64,000 nt of DNA from an uncultured Shimia sp. (GTDB taxonomy: Bacteria; Pseudomonadota; Alphaproteobacteria; Rhodobacterales; Rhodobacteraceae): positions 62,001-126,000 of the forward strand of contig NZ_CANMJE010000001.1 in assembly GCF_947498095.1 (NCBI RefSeq), written 5' to 3'. The position numbers were made by a program, and so were the translations under genes. The notes beneath the pieces are model-generated. The model saw only the letters and a program-made list of their open reading frames with translations. It was not told where the DNA came from and did not search any database. Shown piece after piece: positions 1 to 9,043 of the stretch. Every line of letters begins with the position of its first letter. The stretch's first letter is position 1.

Positions 1-15
1 CAAGAAAACCCGTTT

Positions 16-681
16 TCACCTTTGGGCGTCGTCTTCTTTTTTTGCGGCAGCCAGATCGCGAGCCTTGGCACGAACTTTGGCGACCTTTTTACGGAATCGT
101 GCTGCACGGCGCTTCTGGTAAGCACGGATGACGGGAGCCGTCAGGTAATAGCAGATCGAGGCACACAGAATCCCAGGAAGTACGCCCCCTACGAGGTAAG
201 GAAAAAAGACCTCGTCAAAGAACACTGACAGACCGTGCCAATCCATCTCTTCGTCGGTAAACACTGCAATAAAGTTGTGCCAGAGATCCGCACCTGCATT
301 GGCGAATTTGCTGGCAAGCGACTGCTGAGCGCCTTCCTCAAATTCCGTCCCCAACAAGAAGTGCCCGGTTTTGAGAGACACCACCCCAATCGGCAGATAG
401 GTCAGGGGATTGCCAAAAAACGTGCTGAGCAATGCGGCAAGCACATTGCCGTTGATCATCCGCGTGATCACCGCTGCAATCAGAAAATGCAGCCCGTAGA
501 AAGGCGTGAACGTGGTAAAGACGCCGGCCCAAACCCCGCGCGCGATAAACTCGGGCGTGCCCGGAAGACGCCGCAGCCGGTGGCGCACGTAGTGAAAGGC
601 CCGTGTCCATCCACCCTTGGGATAGACTCCGTCCGCAATCACTTGGATGGTGGTGCGCTTATCCCGACGTTTGAATACCAC
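16..681 (-). CDS. DUF2062 membrane protein
   Basis: This 221-residue protein matches the DUF2062 family of small integral membrane proteins of unknown role. The N-terminus is basic (RRDKR and a Tyr/Arg-rich stretch). Hydrophobic segments follow at about residues 50-75 and 85-105, and another at about 160-185. The last 35 residues are rich in Lys, Arg and Ala and probably cytoplasmic. The start used is GTG at 681, because no ATG sits at the right place; ribosome binding is weak. It lies 12 bp downstream of rsh in the same direction, an order I recall from related genomes. The function is unknown and family membership is by pattern recognition. Confidence 0.8.
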   Translation of the reverse strand: MVFKRRDKRTTIQVIADGVYPKGGWTRAFHYVRHRLRRLPGTPEFIARGVWAGVFTTFTPFYGLHFLIAAVITRMINGNVLAALLSTFFGNPLTYLPIGVVSLKTGHFLLGTEFEEGAQQSLASKFANAGADLWHNFIAVFTDEEMDWHGLSVFFDEVFFPYLVGGVLPGILCASICYYLTAPVIRAYQKRRAARFRKKVAKVRAKARDLAAAKKEDDAQR

Positions 682-693
682 GTCTGCGGGTCC

Positions 694-2835
694 TTACTTA
701 TCCGGTTTGGCCGACTGTCTGGCTTTTGATGGATCGCGGTGCCTTTCGATCTGCGCCACGTCGTTTTCTGCCCGAAGCGCAAGCATCAGTGAATGCAGAT
801 GCTCAGCGTCGCGCAGTTCAACATTTAGGTACAGACGGAAAAAGTCCGGTTTCCTGTCCACGAATTCAAGATCTGAAATATTGGCCTTGTGCTCACCAAT
901 CAATGTGCAAATACGTCCCAGTACCCCTGCATCATTCCCGATGGTCAGTTCAAGGGTAACACCAAAGATCGCTTTGTGCTTTCCCGCATGCCAATTGAGA
1001 TCCAACCAGCGTTGCGGCTGGTCTTCGTAGTTGCCCAATGCATCGCAGTCAATGGCATGCACAACAACACCTTCACCGCGATATGTAATGCCGACAATTC
1101 GCTCTCCGGGAAGCGGTTCGCAGCATGGCGCGCGCTGAAAACTCTGTTCTGGCGACAAGCCGATCACCGCGCGCTCTGAAGACACCTCGTCACTCTCGTC
1201 CGGCGCCAAATCAGGATAGACTGCCTGAACTACTTCATGAGCTGTCAGTTCAGCGCTGCCCATCCGGGCCAAAACTTCATCGCGATCCTTGAGGCGCAAT
1301 TGCTTGGACGCAAGATCCAGAACGCGGTCCGTCGACTTCTTCCCAACATGCTCGAAGCCAGCTCTTGCCAGTTCGCGACCCAGTTTCACAAACCGTTCCC
1401 GATCCACTTCGCGCAGTGCACGCCGGATAGCCGTCTTCGCCTTACCGGTAGAGGCAATATCCAACCATGTCGCCTGAGGCATTTGCCCCTCGGCCGTGAT
1501 GATCTCGACCGATTGCCCGTTCTTAATTCGTGTCCACAGAGGAACGCGCATATGGTCGATCTTGGCTCCCACGCAAGCGTTCCCAATCCGGGTATGGATG
1601 GCATAGGCGAAATCCAAGGGTGTCGCACCACGCGGCAGCTTGACCACTTCGCCTTTGGGCGTGAAACAGAACACCTGGTCTGAATACATCTCAAGTTTAA
1701 CCGCCTCGAGAAAGTCTTCGTGGTCATCCTCGGCATCAAATTGCTCGGTCAGGCCGCTGACCCATTTGACCGGATCCACCGCAAAAGGGTTTTCGCCTCG
1801 CACACCATCTTTGTACGACCAGTGTGCCGCCACACCGGTTTCGGCCACATCATGCATCTGTTGGGTGCGGATTTGCACCTCGACCCGTTTGCCATCGCGA
1901 CCTGAAACAGTGGTGTGAATTGACCGGTATCCGTTGGTCTTGGGCTGACTGATGTAATCCTTGAATCGCCCCGGCACCGCACGCCATCGCTGGTGAATAG
2001 CGCCGAGAACCCGGTAACAGTCATTCTCGCTCTCGGTGATGATGCGGAAACCGTAGATGTCTGAAAGCCGGCTAAAGCCCTGATCTTTTTCCTGCATCTT
2101 GCGCCAGATCGAATAGGGTTTCTTGGCGCGTCCGACAACTTTGGCGTCAATATCTGCCTTGTCCAACTCGTGGCGCATATCATCGGTGATCCGGCCGATC
2201 ACATCACCGCTTTCTTTCTGCAGCGTGATAAACCTGCGCATAAGCGACGCACGTCCCTCGGGGTTCAAAACCTTAAAGGCGAGATCCTCAAGCTCTTCGC
2301 GCATCCATTGCATACCCATGCGGCCCGCAAGCGGTGCATAGATATCCATAGTTTCACGCGCCTTGATCTGCTGCTTTTCCGGCCGCATGGCTTTGATCGT
2401 GCGCATATTGTGCAAACGGTCGGCCAGCTTGACCAAAATAACCCGCAGGTCCTTGGACATTGCCATGAACAGTTTGCGAAAGTTCTCGGCTTGCTTGGTC
2501 TCGGTCGAGGACAATTGCAAGTTGGTCAGCTTGGTCACGCCGTCGACCAGCATCGCAACCTCATCGCCGAACTTTTCAGAAACGGCGGAATACGAAGCCT
2601 TGGTATCTTCGATGGTGTCGTGGAGCAGCGCGGTGATGATCGTCGCATCATCCAGATGCTGTTCTGTCAGGATGCGTGCAACGTCGATCGGATGCGTGAA
2701 ATAGGGTTCGCCTGAGTGGCGAAACTGGCCCTCGTGCATGTCGCGCCCGAACTCGTAGGCGTCTCGAATCGACTCTGAATTGGATTTGGGATTGTAGGCG
2801 CGGATCAGATCGACAAGATCGTCAGCAGGAAACAT
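694..2835 (-). CDS. rsh: Bifunctional (p)ppGpp synthetase/hydrolase, RelA/SpoT homologue
   Basis: A cytoplasmic enzyme that makes and degrades the stringent-response alarmone (p)ppGpp. The 713 residues carry an HD hydrolase domain (His48, His72-Asp73, Glu76-Asp77), then the synthetase domain with KKPYSIWRKM (238-247) and GYRSIHTTVSG (302-312), a TGS domain around 390-450 and a C-terminal ACT domain from about 628. The RFKD motif at 290-293 is the RXKD form known from bifunctional Rsh enzymes rather than the EXDD of synthetase-only RelA, so both activities are expected. It starts 28 bp after rpoZ on the same strand, the common alphaproteobacterial rpoZ-rsh arrangement. Length and motifs look intact. 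Confidence 0.96.
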   Translation of the reverse strand: MFPADDLVDLIRAYNPKSNSESIRDAYEFGRDMHEGQFRHSGEPYFTHPIDVARILTEQHLDDATIITALLHDTIEDTKASYSAVSEKFGDEVAMLVDGVTKLTNLQLSSTETKQAENFRKLFMAMSKDLRVILVKLADRLHNMRTIKAMRPEKQQIKARETMDIYAPLAGRMGMQWMREELEDLAFKVLNPEGRASLMRRFITLQKESGDVIGRITDDMRHELDKADIDAKVVGRAKKPYSIWRKMQEKDQGFSRLSDIYGFRIITESENDCYRVLGAIHQRWRAVPGRFKDYISQPKTNGYRSIHTTVSGRDGKRVEVQIRTQQMHDVAETGVAAHWSYKDGVRGENPFAVDPVKWVSGLTEQFDAEDDHEDFLEAVKLEMYSDQVFCFTPKGEVVKLPRGATPLDFAYAIHTRIGNACVGAKIDHMRVPLWTRIKNGQSVEIITAEGQMPQATWLDIASTGKAKTAIRRALREVDRERFVKLGRELARAGFEHVGKKSTDRVLDLASKQLRLKDRDEVLARMGSAELTAHEVVQAVYPDLAPDESDEVSSERAVIGLSPEQSFQRAPCCEPLPGERIVGITYRGEGVVVHAIDCDALGNYEDQPQRWLDLNWHAGKHKAIFGVTLELTIGNDAGVLGRICTLIGEHKANISDLEFVDRKPDFFRLYLNVELRDAEHLHSLMLALRAENDVAQIERHRDPSKARQSAKPDK

Positions 2836-2863
2836 CTACGCCCACCTGTTTTTCCCGAGGGCC

Positions 2864-3217
2864 TCAGCCCTGGCCTTGAGCTTCCATAAGAGCCCGCAGC
2901 AGTTTTTCCTCAGACATGTCGTCTTCGGCCGGTGCATCTGATTCTGCGCCCATCAACAACGCCATGCGATCTTCTTCTGGCTCATCCACTTCAATCTGAG
3001 TCTGGTTCGACTCGATCAAGCGTTCGCGCAGCTCATCGGCGGTCTGGGTTTCATCTGCAATTTCGCGCAGGCTGACGACCGGGTTTTTGTCGTTGTCACG
3101 CTCGACCGTGATCGGAGCGCCTGCCGAGATTTCACGCGCGCGGTGAGACGCGAGCATGACCAGCTCAAAGCGGTTTGGAACCTTGTCTACGCAATCTTCA
3201 ACTGTGACGCGGGCCAT
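2864..3217 (-). CDS. rpoZ: RNA polymerase omega subunit
   Basis: The small RNA polymerase subunit that helps assemble beta-prime. The 117-residue protein begins [20 protein letters not shown], the typical alphaproteobacterial omega N-terminus, and contains the conserved region around '[12 protein letters not shown]'. The C-terminal half is acidic and variable, as usual. An ATG four codons upstream (3229) is possible, but the ATG at 3217 is better placed behind GGAG and starts the conserved sequence. It precedes rsh on the same strand. Confidence 0.95.
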   Translation of the reverse strand: MARVTVEDCVDKVPNRFELVMLASHRAREISAGAPITVERDNDKNPVVSLREIADETQTADELRERLIESNQTQIEVDEPEEDRMALLMGAESDAPAEDDMSEEKLLRALMEAQGQG

Positions 3218-3292
3218 CGGGCACTCCATTCAATGCGAAAGGGATCAGAAGGTGCGTATTTAGGGGTGTTTTTCCTTGATGACAAGCCGAAA

Positions 3293-3910
3293 TCACAACG
3301 CAACAACCGCATCGCGCTCGCTTTCTGGCAAGGCGGCCAACATTTCTGCCACGCTGACCCCCAGGACAGGGTGAATCCAGTCAGGTGCAACGTCATTGAG
3401 AGGCACAAGGACAAAGGCCCGGTCCTGAATGCGTGGGTGTGGAAGAATCAGCTCGGCGGGGGTCATTTGCAATTGCTCTTCCACCACGAGGCCGCGCCAT
3501 TGTTCATAGGTCTGCCGGTCGGGCAGTATCTTGTCTGCGCTCCCGATCAAGTCGATATCCAGAGTGCGACCAACCCAACGACCTGCACGCTCTCGCCCCA
3601 ACAACGCTTCGACAGCATGGAGCTGTGCCAAGACCTCGGCCGCCGACATTTCGCTTTCGACCACAGCTGCCGCATTGACATAGTCGGGACCTGCGCCAGC
3701 TGGAAAGCAGGGAGTTTTATAAAAGCGACTCACTTTTTTGACCGGCAAATTGACGTCACTTAGCGCCAGCAAGGCGCTTTTTAGCGTCTCTTCCGGCGGT
3801 CCATTTTTTGATGGCAAGTTGCCGCCCAAAGCTAACATCCAGAAATTACTTCCCTTTTCACGGCCAAACTCATCTTGAGCCTGACCCGACTCTGGTTGCT
3901 CTTGCGACAA
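3293..3910 (-). CDS. folK: 6-hydroxymethyl-7,8-dihydropterin pyrophosphokinase
   Basis: HPPK transfers pyrophosphate from ATP to 6-hydroxymethyl-dihydropterin in folate synthesis. The family signature VGRTLDIDLIG is present near residue 113, followed by ILPHPRIQDRAFVLVPL, and the Gly-Gly-Asn pterin region (MLALGGNLPSKNG) is near residue 25. The frame begins at a TTG at 3910, giving a 24-residue acidic extension. The ATG at 3838 directly before LALGGN is an alternative start, but has no clear ribosome binding site. No folB or folP lies next to it. Divergent from the NYN gene. Confidence 0.92.
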   Translation of the reverse strand: MSQEQPESGQAQDEFGREKGSNFWMLALGGNLPSKNGPPEETLKSALLALSDVNLPVKKVSRFYKTPCFPAGAGPDYVNAAAVVESEMSAAEVLAQLHAVEALLGRERAGRWVGRTLDIDLIGSADKILPDRQTYEQWRGLVVEEQLQMTPAELILPHPRIQDRAFVLVPLNDVAPDWIHPVLGVSVAEMLAALPESERDAVVAL

Positions 3911-4001
3911 AATAGTTTTTCCCTACTTTAGCTTGGCTGACATGCCTGCATTTAAACACTCACGGAATTACTGGGCGTGTCGATACCTGAAAGGACAATT
4001 A

Positions 4002-4577
4002 ATGTTTTACAAAGACGAACGGCTCGCGCTGTTCATCGATGGTTCGAATCTTTATGCGGCCGCCAAGTCGCTGGATTTTGACATCGACTATAAGCTTTTA
4101 CGGCAAGAATTTATGCGCCGTGGTAAGCTTTTGCGGGCTTTCTACTATACGGCGCTTTTGGAGAATGAAGAGTATTCCCCGATCCGCCCGTTAGTTGATT
4201 GGTTACATTACAACGGCTTCGCCATGGTGACCAAGCCGGCCAAAGAGTACACAGACTCGCAAGGCCGCCGTAAGGTTAAGGGAAACATGGACATTGAGCT
4301 GGCAGTTAATGCGATGGAACTGGCACCGCATGTTGACCATATTGTTTTGTTTTCCGGAGATGGGGATTTCCGCCCATTGGTAGAAAGTTTGCAACGTCAG
4401 GGCGTGCGTGTATCGGTGGTATCCACCATCCGCAGCCAACCACCGATGATTTCCGATGAATTGCGCCGTCAGGCCGACAACTTCATTGAACTTGATGGTC
4501 TTCGTGATGTGATCGGGCGCCCACCTCGCGATCCGATGCCCGAGCGGGACCGCGAAGCAGAGTTCACTGCCAAGTAA
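4002..4577 (+). CDS. NYN-domain (LabA/DUF88-type) protein
   Basis: A 191-residue protein of the NYN/PIN-like nuclease superfamily, probably an RNase acting on structured RNA. 'LALFIDGSNLYAAAK' near the start carries the first metal-binding Asp, 'KGNMDIELAVNAM' the second acidic site, and 'HIVLFSGDGDFRPLVESL' the conserved SGDGDF motif. ATG 4002 was chosen because GAAAGGAC lies just upstream; an in-frame ATG at 3933 lies in the divergent promoter region. A terminator hairpin follows the stop. The family resembles LabA/MARF1-type nucleases; the cellular substrate cannot be told from sequence. Confidence 0.88.
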   Translation: MFYKDERLALFIDGSNLYAAAKSLDFDIDYKLLRQEFMRRGKLLRAFYYTALLENEEYSPIRPLVDWLHYNGFAMVTKPAKEYTDSQGRRKVKGNMDIELAVNAMELAPHVDHIVLFSGDGDFRPLVESLQRQGVRVSVVSTIRSQPPMISDELRRQADNFIELDGLRDVIGRPPRDPMPERDREAEFTAK

Positions 4578-4582
4578 TTCAA

Positions 4583-4606
4583 GCCGGGGCCATGTGCCCC
4601 GGTTTT
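4583..4606 (+). terminator. Rho-independent terminator after the NYN gene
   Basis: CCGGGG and CCCCGG pair around a short loop, followed by TTTT. It begins six bases after the stop codon of the NYN gene and separates it from the convergent cytochrome c gene. Confidence 0.75.
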
Positions 4607-4615
4607 CATTTGCGG

Positions 4616-5059
4616 TCAGCCATTGCGCTGATTGTGAATCTCGATGATGCGTCTTGGCCATGTACTTTTGATATAGGCCAGCACATCCCAGATGTCCTGA
4701 TCGCTCAGCACACCCTCGTATCCCGGCATGTTGCTTTCATAGCCCTGACCGACAATGGCCGCCGGCCCAAGCTTGGTCAGTTGAAACAGCTGCTGATCCG
4801 GGTGGTGCCACGTATGCCCTGTCTCGTCATGCGGCGGTGCGGGCAAACGACCGTCGTCGTCTGGCACGCGCCAGTTTTCGGCCCCTTCCAGGTTGTCCCC
4901 ATGGCAGGAGGCACAGGTCTCAGCATAAATGTCCTCGCCCCGCGCCACGCTGGCTGAGTCTTCGTATGGGATACCTTCGGGCACCCCGGGCGCAAGCAAG
5001 GCCCATGCCCCTAAACCCGCCAAAAGCGCCGCAGCACCGACCAACACCAGTTTTTTCAC
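4616..5059 (-). CDS. Exported class I c-type cytochrome
   Basis: A small periplasmic or membrane-anchored cytochrome c of 147 residues. Residues 1-25 form an N-terminal signal or anchor segment (MKKLVLVGAAALLAGLGAW). One haem motif, CASCH, lies near residue 53, and the distal Met is probably in 'GYESNMPGYEG' near residue 103. 'DIWDVLAYIKSTWP' is the usual C-terminal helix of single-haem cytochrome c domains. It stands alone between the convergent NYN gene and the divergent ispH gene, so the redox partner is unknown. It may serve as an electron shuttle to a cytochrome oxidase. Confidence 0.9.
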   Translation of the reverse strand: MKKLVLVGAAALLAGLGAWALLAPGVPEGIPYEDSASVARGEDIYAETCASCHGDNLEGAENWRVPDDDGRLPAPPHDETGHTWHHPDQQLFQLTKLGPAAIVGQGYESNMPGYEGVLSDQDIWDVLAYIKSTWPRRIIEIHNQRNG

Positions 5060-5127
5060 GTCGTACTCCTATGTGAACTTCACCCCGGTTACGTGGTTCC
5101 AGCAAGAGGAAGGCAATTCACAAAAAC

Positions 5128-5190
5128 ATGAGCTGCATAGCCCGCTTGCCCTGCCAGACGCAAAGCCTTACCTCTGTTTCCAAGTATTGA
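5128..5190 (+). CDS. Possible 20-codon upstream ORF before ispH
   Basis: A short frame encoding MSCIARLPCQTQSLTSVSKY ends nine bases before the ispH start codon, inside the GAGG ribosome binding region of ispH. AGGAAGG lies upstream of it but is 14 or more bases away. It has two Cys residues. This may be chance; it is recorded because its stop codon overlaps the ispH translation initiation region. Confidence 0.2.
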   Translation: MSCIARLPCQTQSLTSVSKY

Positions 5191-5199
5191 GGACACGCC

Positions 5200-6159
5200 A
5201 TGACCAAGCCGCCCCTGACCATTTACCTTGCCGCGCCACGCGGCTTTTGTGCGGGTGTGGACCGCGCGATCAAGATCGTGGAAATGGCACTACAGAAATG
5301 GGGCGCTCCGGTCTATGTGCGCCACGAGATCGTTCATAACAAGTTTGTCGTCGATGGGTTGCGCGCCAAGGGGGCCGTGTTTGTCGAAGAACTCACGGAT
5401 TGCCCAGATGACCGCCCAGTGATCTTTTCAGCTCACGGTGTCGCCAAATCGGTGCCCGCCGAGGCCGAACGGCGCGAAATGATCTATGTCGACGCAACTT
5501 GTCCACTGGTCTCCAAAGTGCACATCGAGGCCGAACGCCACTCGGCTGCCGGGCTACAGATTATCATGATCGGCCACGCAGGTCATCCAGAAACCATTGG
5601 AACCATGGGGCAATTGCCTGATGGCGAGGTGTTGCTGGTCGAGACCGAGGCTGACGTCTCAACAATCAATGTGCGCGACCCCGAACAATTGGCCTTTGTC
5701 ACCCAGACCACCCTGTCGGTCGATGACACTATCGGTATCGTCGCTGCCCTTCAGGCACGGTTCCCGGCGATTGTCGGGCCCCACAAGGAAGACATCTGCT
5801 ATGCCACCACCAACCGTCAGGAAGCGGTGAAAGAGGTGGCACCTCGCGTCGATGCCCTGTTGGTTGTTGGCGCACCAAACTCGTCGAACTCGCGCCGATT
5901 GGTCGAAGTTGGCGCCAACAACGGTTGCAACTATGCCCAACTGGTGCAGCGTGCAGGCGAGATTGACTGGCGCGCCCTCGAAGGCATTCGCAACCTTGCC
6001 ATTACCGCGGGCGCTTCGGCTCCCGAAGTGCTGGTCAACGAAGTGATCGACGCTTTTCGTGGCCGCTTTGATGTGACCGTAGAGACCGTAGAAACCGCCA
6101 TTGAAACCGTGAACTTCAAAGTACCGCGCGTTCTGCGGGATATCGAACTGGAGGCATAA
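5200..6159 (+). CDS. ispH: 4-hydroxy-3-methylbut-2-enyl diphosphate reductase
   Basis: The last enzyme of the non-mevalonate isoprenoid pathway, an iron-sulfur protein making IPP and DMAPP. The three cluster-binding Cys are visible: [10 protein letters not shown] near residue 13, [11 protein letters not shown] near 105 and [10 protein letters not shown] near 198. The substrate-binding His in '[12 protein letters not shown]' and in 'GHAGHPET' are present, and so is the SNSRRLVEV motif. Length (319) is normal. The start is supported by GAGG eight bases upstream. It heads a plus-strand set with LysE-like, methyltransferase and rnhA genes, each touching the next. Confidence 0.97.
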   Translation: MTKPPLTIYLAAPRGFCAGVDRAIKIVEMALQKWGAPVYVRHEIVHNKFVVDGLRAKGAVFVEELTDCPDDRPVIFSAHGVAKSVPAEAERREMIYVDATCPLVSKVHIEAERHSAAGLQIIMIGHAGHPETIGTMGQLPDGEVLLVETEADVSTINVRDPEQLAFVTQTTLSVDDTIGIVAALQARFPAIVGPHKEDICYATTNRQEAVKEVAPRVDALLVVGAPNSSNSRRLVEVGANNGCNYAQLVQRAGEIDWRALEGIRNLAITAGASAPEVLVNEVIDAFRGRFDVTVETVETAIETVNFKVPRVLRDIELEA

Positions 6160-6160
6160 A

Positions 6161-6775
6161 GTGATCTCTGCCCAGTTTCTTTTGACCGCTTTGGTCGTGG
6201 TCCTGGCTCCCGGCACCGGCGTCATCTTCACCCTCGCCATGGGGTTGGGTCAGGGTCGCAACGCCGCGCTCTGGTCAGCCTTAGGATGCACCGTTGGCAT
6301 CGTGCCCGCGCTTTTGGCTGCGACGCTCGGCCTCGCCGCCGTGATGCACACATCTGCACTCCTCTTCAACGTCATGAAATTCGCAGGCGTTGCCTATCTC
6401 CTCTATCTCGCTTGGCAGGCGCTCAAGTCCGGTGGAGCCTTTTCGGTCAGCGCCGAACGTCAATCGCAACCCGGTCTGGTCATTGCGCGCCGCGCTGCGC
6501 TGATCAACATCCTCAATCCCAAGCTTTCAGTCTTCTTCCTCGCCCTGCTGCCACCCTTCCTGTCCGGCAACTCTGCCACGGCCACAATGGAAATGACCCT
6601 TTTGGGCGGCGTCTTCATGGCGATGACTTTTGGTGTCTTCGTGCTCTACGGCCTTTTTGCCGCCAAGGCGCGTGACCTGCTGCTTGGCAGTGCCCATGTC
6701 ATGCGCTGGCTGAACCGCGGCTTTGCCGCTATTTTTGTGGCACTCGCAGGTCGACTGGCACTGGAGCGGGCATGA
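6161..6775 (+). CDS. LysE/RhtB-family exporter
   Basis: An inner-membrane amino-acid or metabolite exporter of 204 residues. The LysE-family N-terminus is clear: a helix followed by 'APGTGVIFTLAMGLGQGR', matching the (T/A)PGP region of the family, then about six hydrophobic segments. 'ALINILNPKLSVFFLALLPPFL' is the conserved 'NPK..lFf.a.lPqF' segment. GTG at 6161 is the start, one base after the ispH stop. The next gene overlaps its stop by four bases (ATGA). The substrate is unknown. Confidence 0.88.
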   Translation: MISAQFLLTALVVVLAPGTGVIFTLAMGLGQGRNAALWSALGCTVGIVPALLAATLGLAAVMHTSALLFNVMKFAGVAYLLYLAWQALKSGGAFSVSAERQSQPGLVIARRAALINILNPKLSVFFLALLPPFLSGNSATATMEMTLLGGVFMAMTFGVFVLYGLFAAKARDLLLGSAHVMRWLNRGFAAIFVALAGRLALERA

Positions 6776-7371
6776 GCGATCCAGAGACCATGGCCGTCTA
6801 TGCAGAGGCTGCAGAACGCTATGTCAGCGGCGTGGCACGCGCCAAAAGTGCTGACGAGGAAATTGATCTCACGGGTATGGTCGACGCCCTGCCTGCGGGA
6901 AGCCGCGTGCTTGATCTGGGCTGCGGCCCCGGCCATTGGTCGGCCAGGATGATCGAGGCTGGGCTGATCACCGACGCCGTGGATGCCTCACCTGAAATGG
7001 CTGCGCTGGCCAAGTCTGAATTCGGCGTTGATGTGCGGATTGAAACCTTCGACACCCTCACACTGAACGGCCCCTATGACGGCGTTTGGGCCAACTTCAG
7101 CCTTTTGCACGCCCCCCGCGCCGACATGGCAGGGCATCTGAAACGCCTGCATCAGGAAACGGTCCCCGGTGGACGCCTGCACCTGGGCATGAAACTGGGC
7201 AAGGGTGAGAAACGCGACGACCTCGGACGCCTCTTCACCTATTATCAGGAAAACGAACTCTGCACCCTCGTCGAAGCCGCCGGTTTCCACGTTCAAACAA
7301 CGCGCCGTGGCCACGGTTCAGGCCTCTCAGGCGTCCCAGACACCTACATTATCGTGACTGCTCATGCCTGA
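6772..7371 (+). CDS. Class I SAM-dependent methyltransferase
   Basis: A cytoplasmic methyltransferase of 199 residues with the Rossmann SAM-binding motif [15 protein letters not shown] near residue 45, an acidic residue after strand 2 ('[10 protein letters not shown]') and a motif-IV-like '[15 protein letters not shown]'. It starts inside the LysE-like stop (ATGA) and its end overlaps rnhA by eight bases, so translation is probably coupled. The substrate cannot be predicted; similarity is to generic methyltransferase domains. Confidence 0.88.
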   Translation: MSDPETMAVYAEAAERYVSGVARAKSADEEIDLTGMVDALPAGSRVLDLGCGPGHWSARMIEAGLITDAVDASPEMAALAKSEFGVDVRIETFDTLTLNGPYDGVWANFSLLHAPRADMAGHLKRLHQETVPGGRLHLGMKLGKGEKRDDLGRLFTYYQENELCTLVEAAGFHVQTTRRGHGSGLSGVPDTYIIVTAHA

Positions 7372-7810
7372 TCTTTATGCCTATACCGACGGTGCCTGTT
7401 CTGGAAATCCCGGGCCTGGAGGCTGGGGCGTACTCTTGCGCGCGATGAACGGCGACGAGATCGCCAAGGAACGCGAATTGTCCGGCGGGGCAGCTGAGAC
7501 GACCAACAACCAGATGGAGTTGATGGCTGCGATCATGGCGCTGGAAACCCTTGAGCGCGCCAGCACCCTGACTGTGGTCACCGACAGCTCTTATGTCAAA
7601 GACGGCATCACCAAGTGGATACATGGCTGGAAACGCAACGGTTGGAAGAAAAAAGGCGGCCTGAAAAACGTCGAGCTGTGGCAGCGCCTGGATGCAGCCC
7701 AAGCGCGCCACACCGTTACATGGGAATGGGTTAAGGGACACGCTGGACATCCGGAAAACGAGCGCGCGGATGAGTTGGCTCGCGCAGGCATGGCCCCTTT
7801 CAAGGGCTAA
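7364..7810 (+). CDS. rnhA: Ribonuclease HI
   Basis: Degrades RNA in RNA-DNA hybrids. The 148-residue protein has all catalytic acids: Asp in '[16 protein letters not shown]', Glu in '[11 protein letters not shown]', Asp in '[12 protein letters not shown]' and Asp in 'NERADELAR'. The basic '[15 protein letters not shown]' handle is present as in E. coli RNase HI. It overlaps the end of the methyltransferase gene by eight bases. GGGCTAAAGCCC at its stop could form only a small hairpin. Confidence 0.97.
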   Translation: MPDLYAYTDGACSGNPGPGGWGVLLRAMNGDEIAKERELSGGAAETTNNQMELMAAIMALETLERASTLTVVTDSSYVKDGITKWIHGWKRNGWKKKGGLKNVELWQRLDAAQARHTVTWEWVKGHAGHPENERADELARAGMAPFKG

Positions 7811-7885
7811 AGCCCCGATCTCAAAAAGGGTTTCGAAACGGCTTGACCATAGCGAGCCTCAAAAGCAGAGCCAGTCGTCAGCCTG

Positions 7886-8122
7886 TCATTTTCGAAAATG
7901 GGTCGGCACGATAATGAGCGCCCCGACGGATGACACGATCGCGTTCATTCCGGGGCTGCCGAAACCGATGTTGAACATCCGGCTGATCATAAAGAATACG
8001 AAGGCTCCGCCGACGCAAATGATGATCGAAGGGACATAGCCGTTGTGCGTAAAACGGGATCTCTCTGAGGCATATCCTATAATGCCAGCGATGATGACCG
8101 TTCCAAAAAAGCTAAAGAACAT
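7886..8122 (-). CDS. Small three-helix membrane protein, GlsB/YeaQ/YmgE-like
   Basis: A 78-residue hydrophobic protein with three likely membrane helices (about residues 2-17, 30-50 and 55-75) and Gly-rich turns such as GTVIIAGIIGYASE. The layout resembles the GlsB/YeaQ/YmgE (transglycosylase-associated) family of small stress-related membrane proteins, but the match is only by topology. It lies downstream of fmt on the same strand, 15 bp from the fmt stop, yet as the promoter-proximal gene in that direction it would be transcribed before fmt only by read-through in the opposite order. No clear ribosome binding site is visible. Confidence 0.55.
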   Translation of the reverse strand: MFFSFFGTVIIAGIIGYASERSRFTHNGYVPSIIICVGGAFVFFMISRMFNIGFGSPGMNAIVSSVGALIIVPTHFRK

Positions 8123-8137
8123 CTCCGCACTCCCGAG

Positions 8138-9043
8138 TTACAGCTGCGTACCCTTGGCCACGGGAAACCCGCGCTGAAACACATCTGCATCCTGCGCACC
8201 CTTGCCAGCCCGTTGCAAGCGCAAGAGAGATACAGCGCCCTCGCCACAGGCCACAGTGAGCGCATCGTCCAACACCTCACCGGGCGTACCCTGGCCTTCG
8301 GCCAGACGGGAGGCCAGCACCTTTACTCGCTGCCCCTCAATCTCGCACCAGCCACCGGGAAAAGGTGACAGTCCGCGGATCTTGCGGTCCACGTCGACCG
8401 CTGGTGCGGACCAGTCTACACGCGCCTCGGATTTGTCGATCTTCTCGGCATAGGTCTCGCCCTCTTCCGGCTGCACCTCTGGCACTAACGTATCGAGGGT
8501 CGCCAGCGCCTCAACGATGGCGTTGGACCCAATAACCGACAGGCGATCATGCAGCTCAGCGGTCGTCTCTTCAGCCCCAATGGGGGTCTTCGACCGCAGT
8601 AAAACAGGCCCCGTGTCGAGCCCCGCTTCCATCTGCATAATGCAGACGCCCGTCTCGGCATCACCCGCCATGATCGCCCGATGGATCGGTGCCGCCCCAC
8701 GCCAGCGCGGCAATAAGCTGGCATGGATGTTGAGACACCCCTTGGCGGGCGCATCCAAAACGGCCTGCGGCAGGATCAGCCCATAAGCCACAACAACGGC
8801 AATATCGGCATTCAGGGCGGCAAACTCTGCCTGTTCCTCGGCGCCTTTCAGAGACACCGGGTGGCGTACAATGAAACCCAATTCTGCGGCGCGCGCATGC
8901 ACTGGTGTTGGGCGATCCTTTTTGCCCCGCCCCGCCGGTCGCGGCGGCTGGCAGTAAACGGCGGCAATCTGATGACCCGCGTCAACTAACGCGTCCAGCA
9001 CCGGCACCGAGAACTCCGGCGTGCCCATGAAGATTACTCTCAT
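8138..9043 (-). CDS. fmt: Methionyl-tRNA formyltransferase
   Basis: Formylates initiator Met-tRNA using 10-formyl-THF. The 301-residue protein begins [19 protein letters not shown] and has the catalytic block [18 protein letters not shown] with Asn and His, and the later Asp in '[11 protein letters not shown]'. The C-terminal tRNA-binding domain follows from about residue 205. ATG 9043 was chosen over a frame start further upstream because it begins the conserved sequence and overlaps the deformylase stop by four bases. Its operon with three def-like genes couples formylation and deformylation. Confidence 0.96.
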   Translation of the reverse strand: MRVIFMGTPEFSVPVLDALVDAGHQIAAVYCQPPRPAGRGKKDRPTPVHARAAELGFIVRHPVSLKGAEEQAEFAALNADIAVVVAYGLILPQAVLDAPAKGCLNIHASLLPRWRGAAPIHRAIMAGDAETGVCIMQMEAGLDTGPVLLRSKTPIGAEETTAELHDRLSVIGSNAIVEALATLDTLVPEVQPEEGETYAEKIDKSEARVDWSAPAVDVDRKIRGLSPFPGGWCEIEGQRVKVLASRLAEGQGTPGEVLDDALTVACGEGAVSLLRLQRAGKGAQDADVFQRGFPVAKGTQL

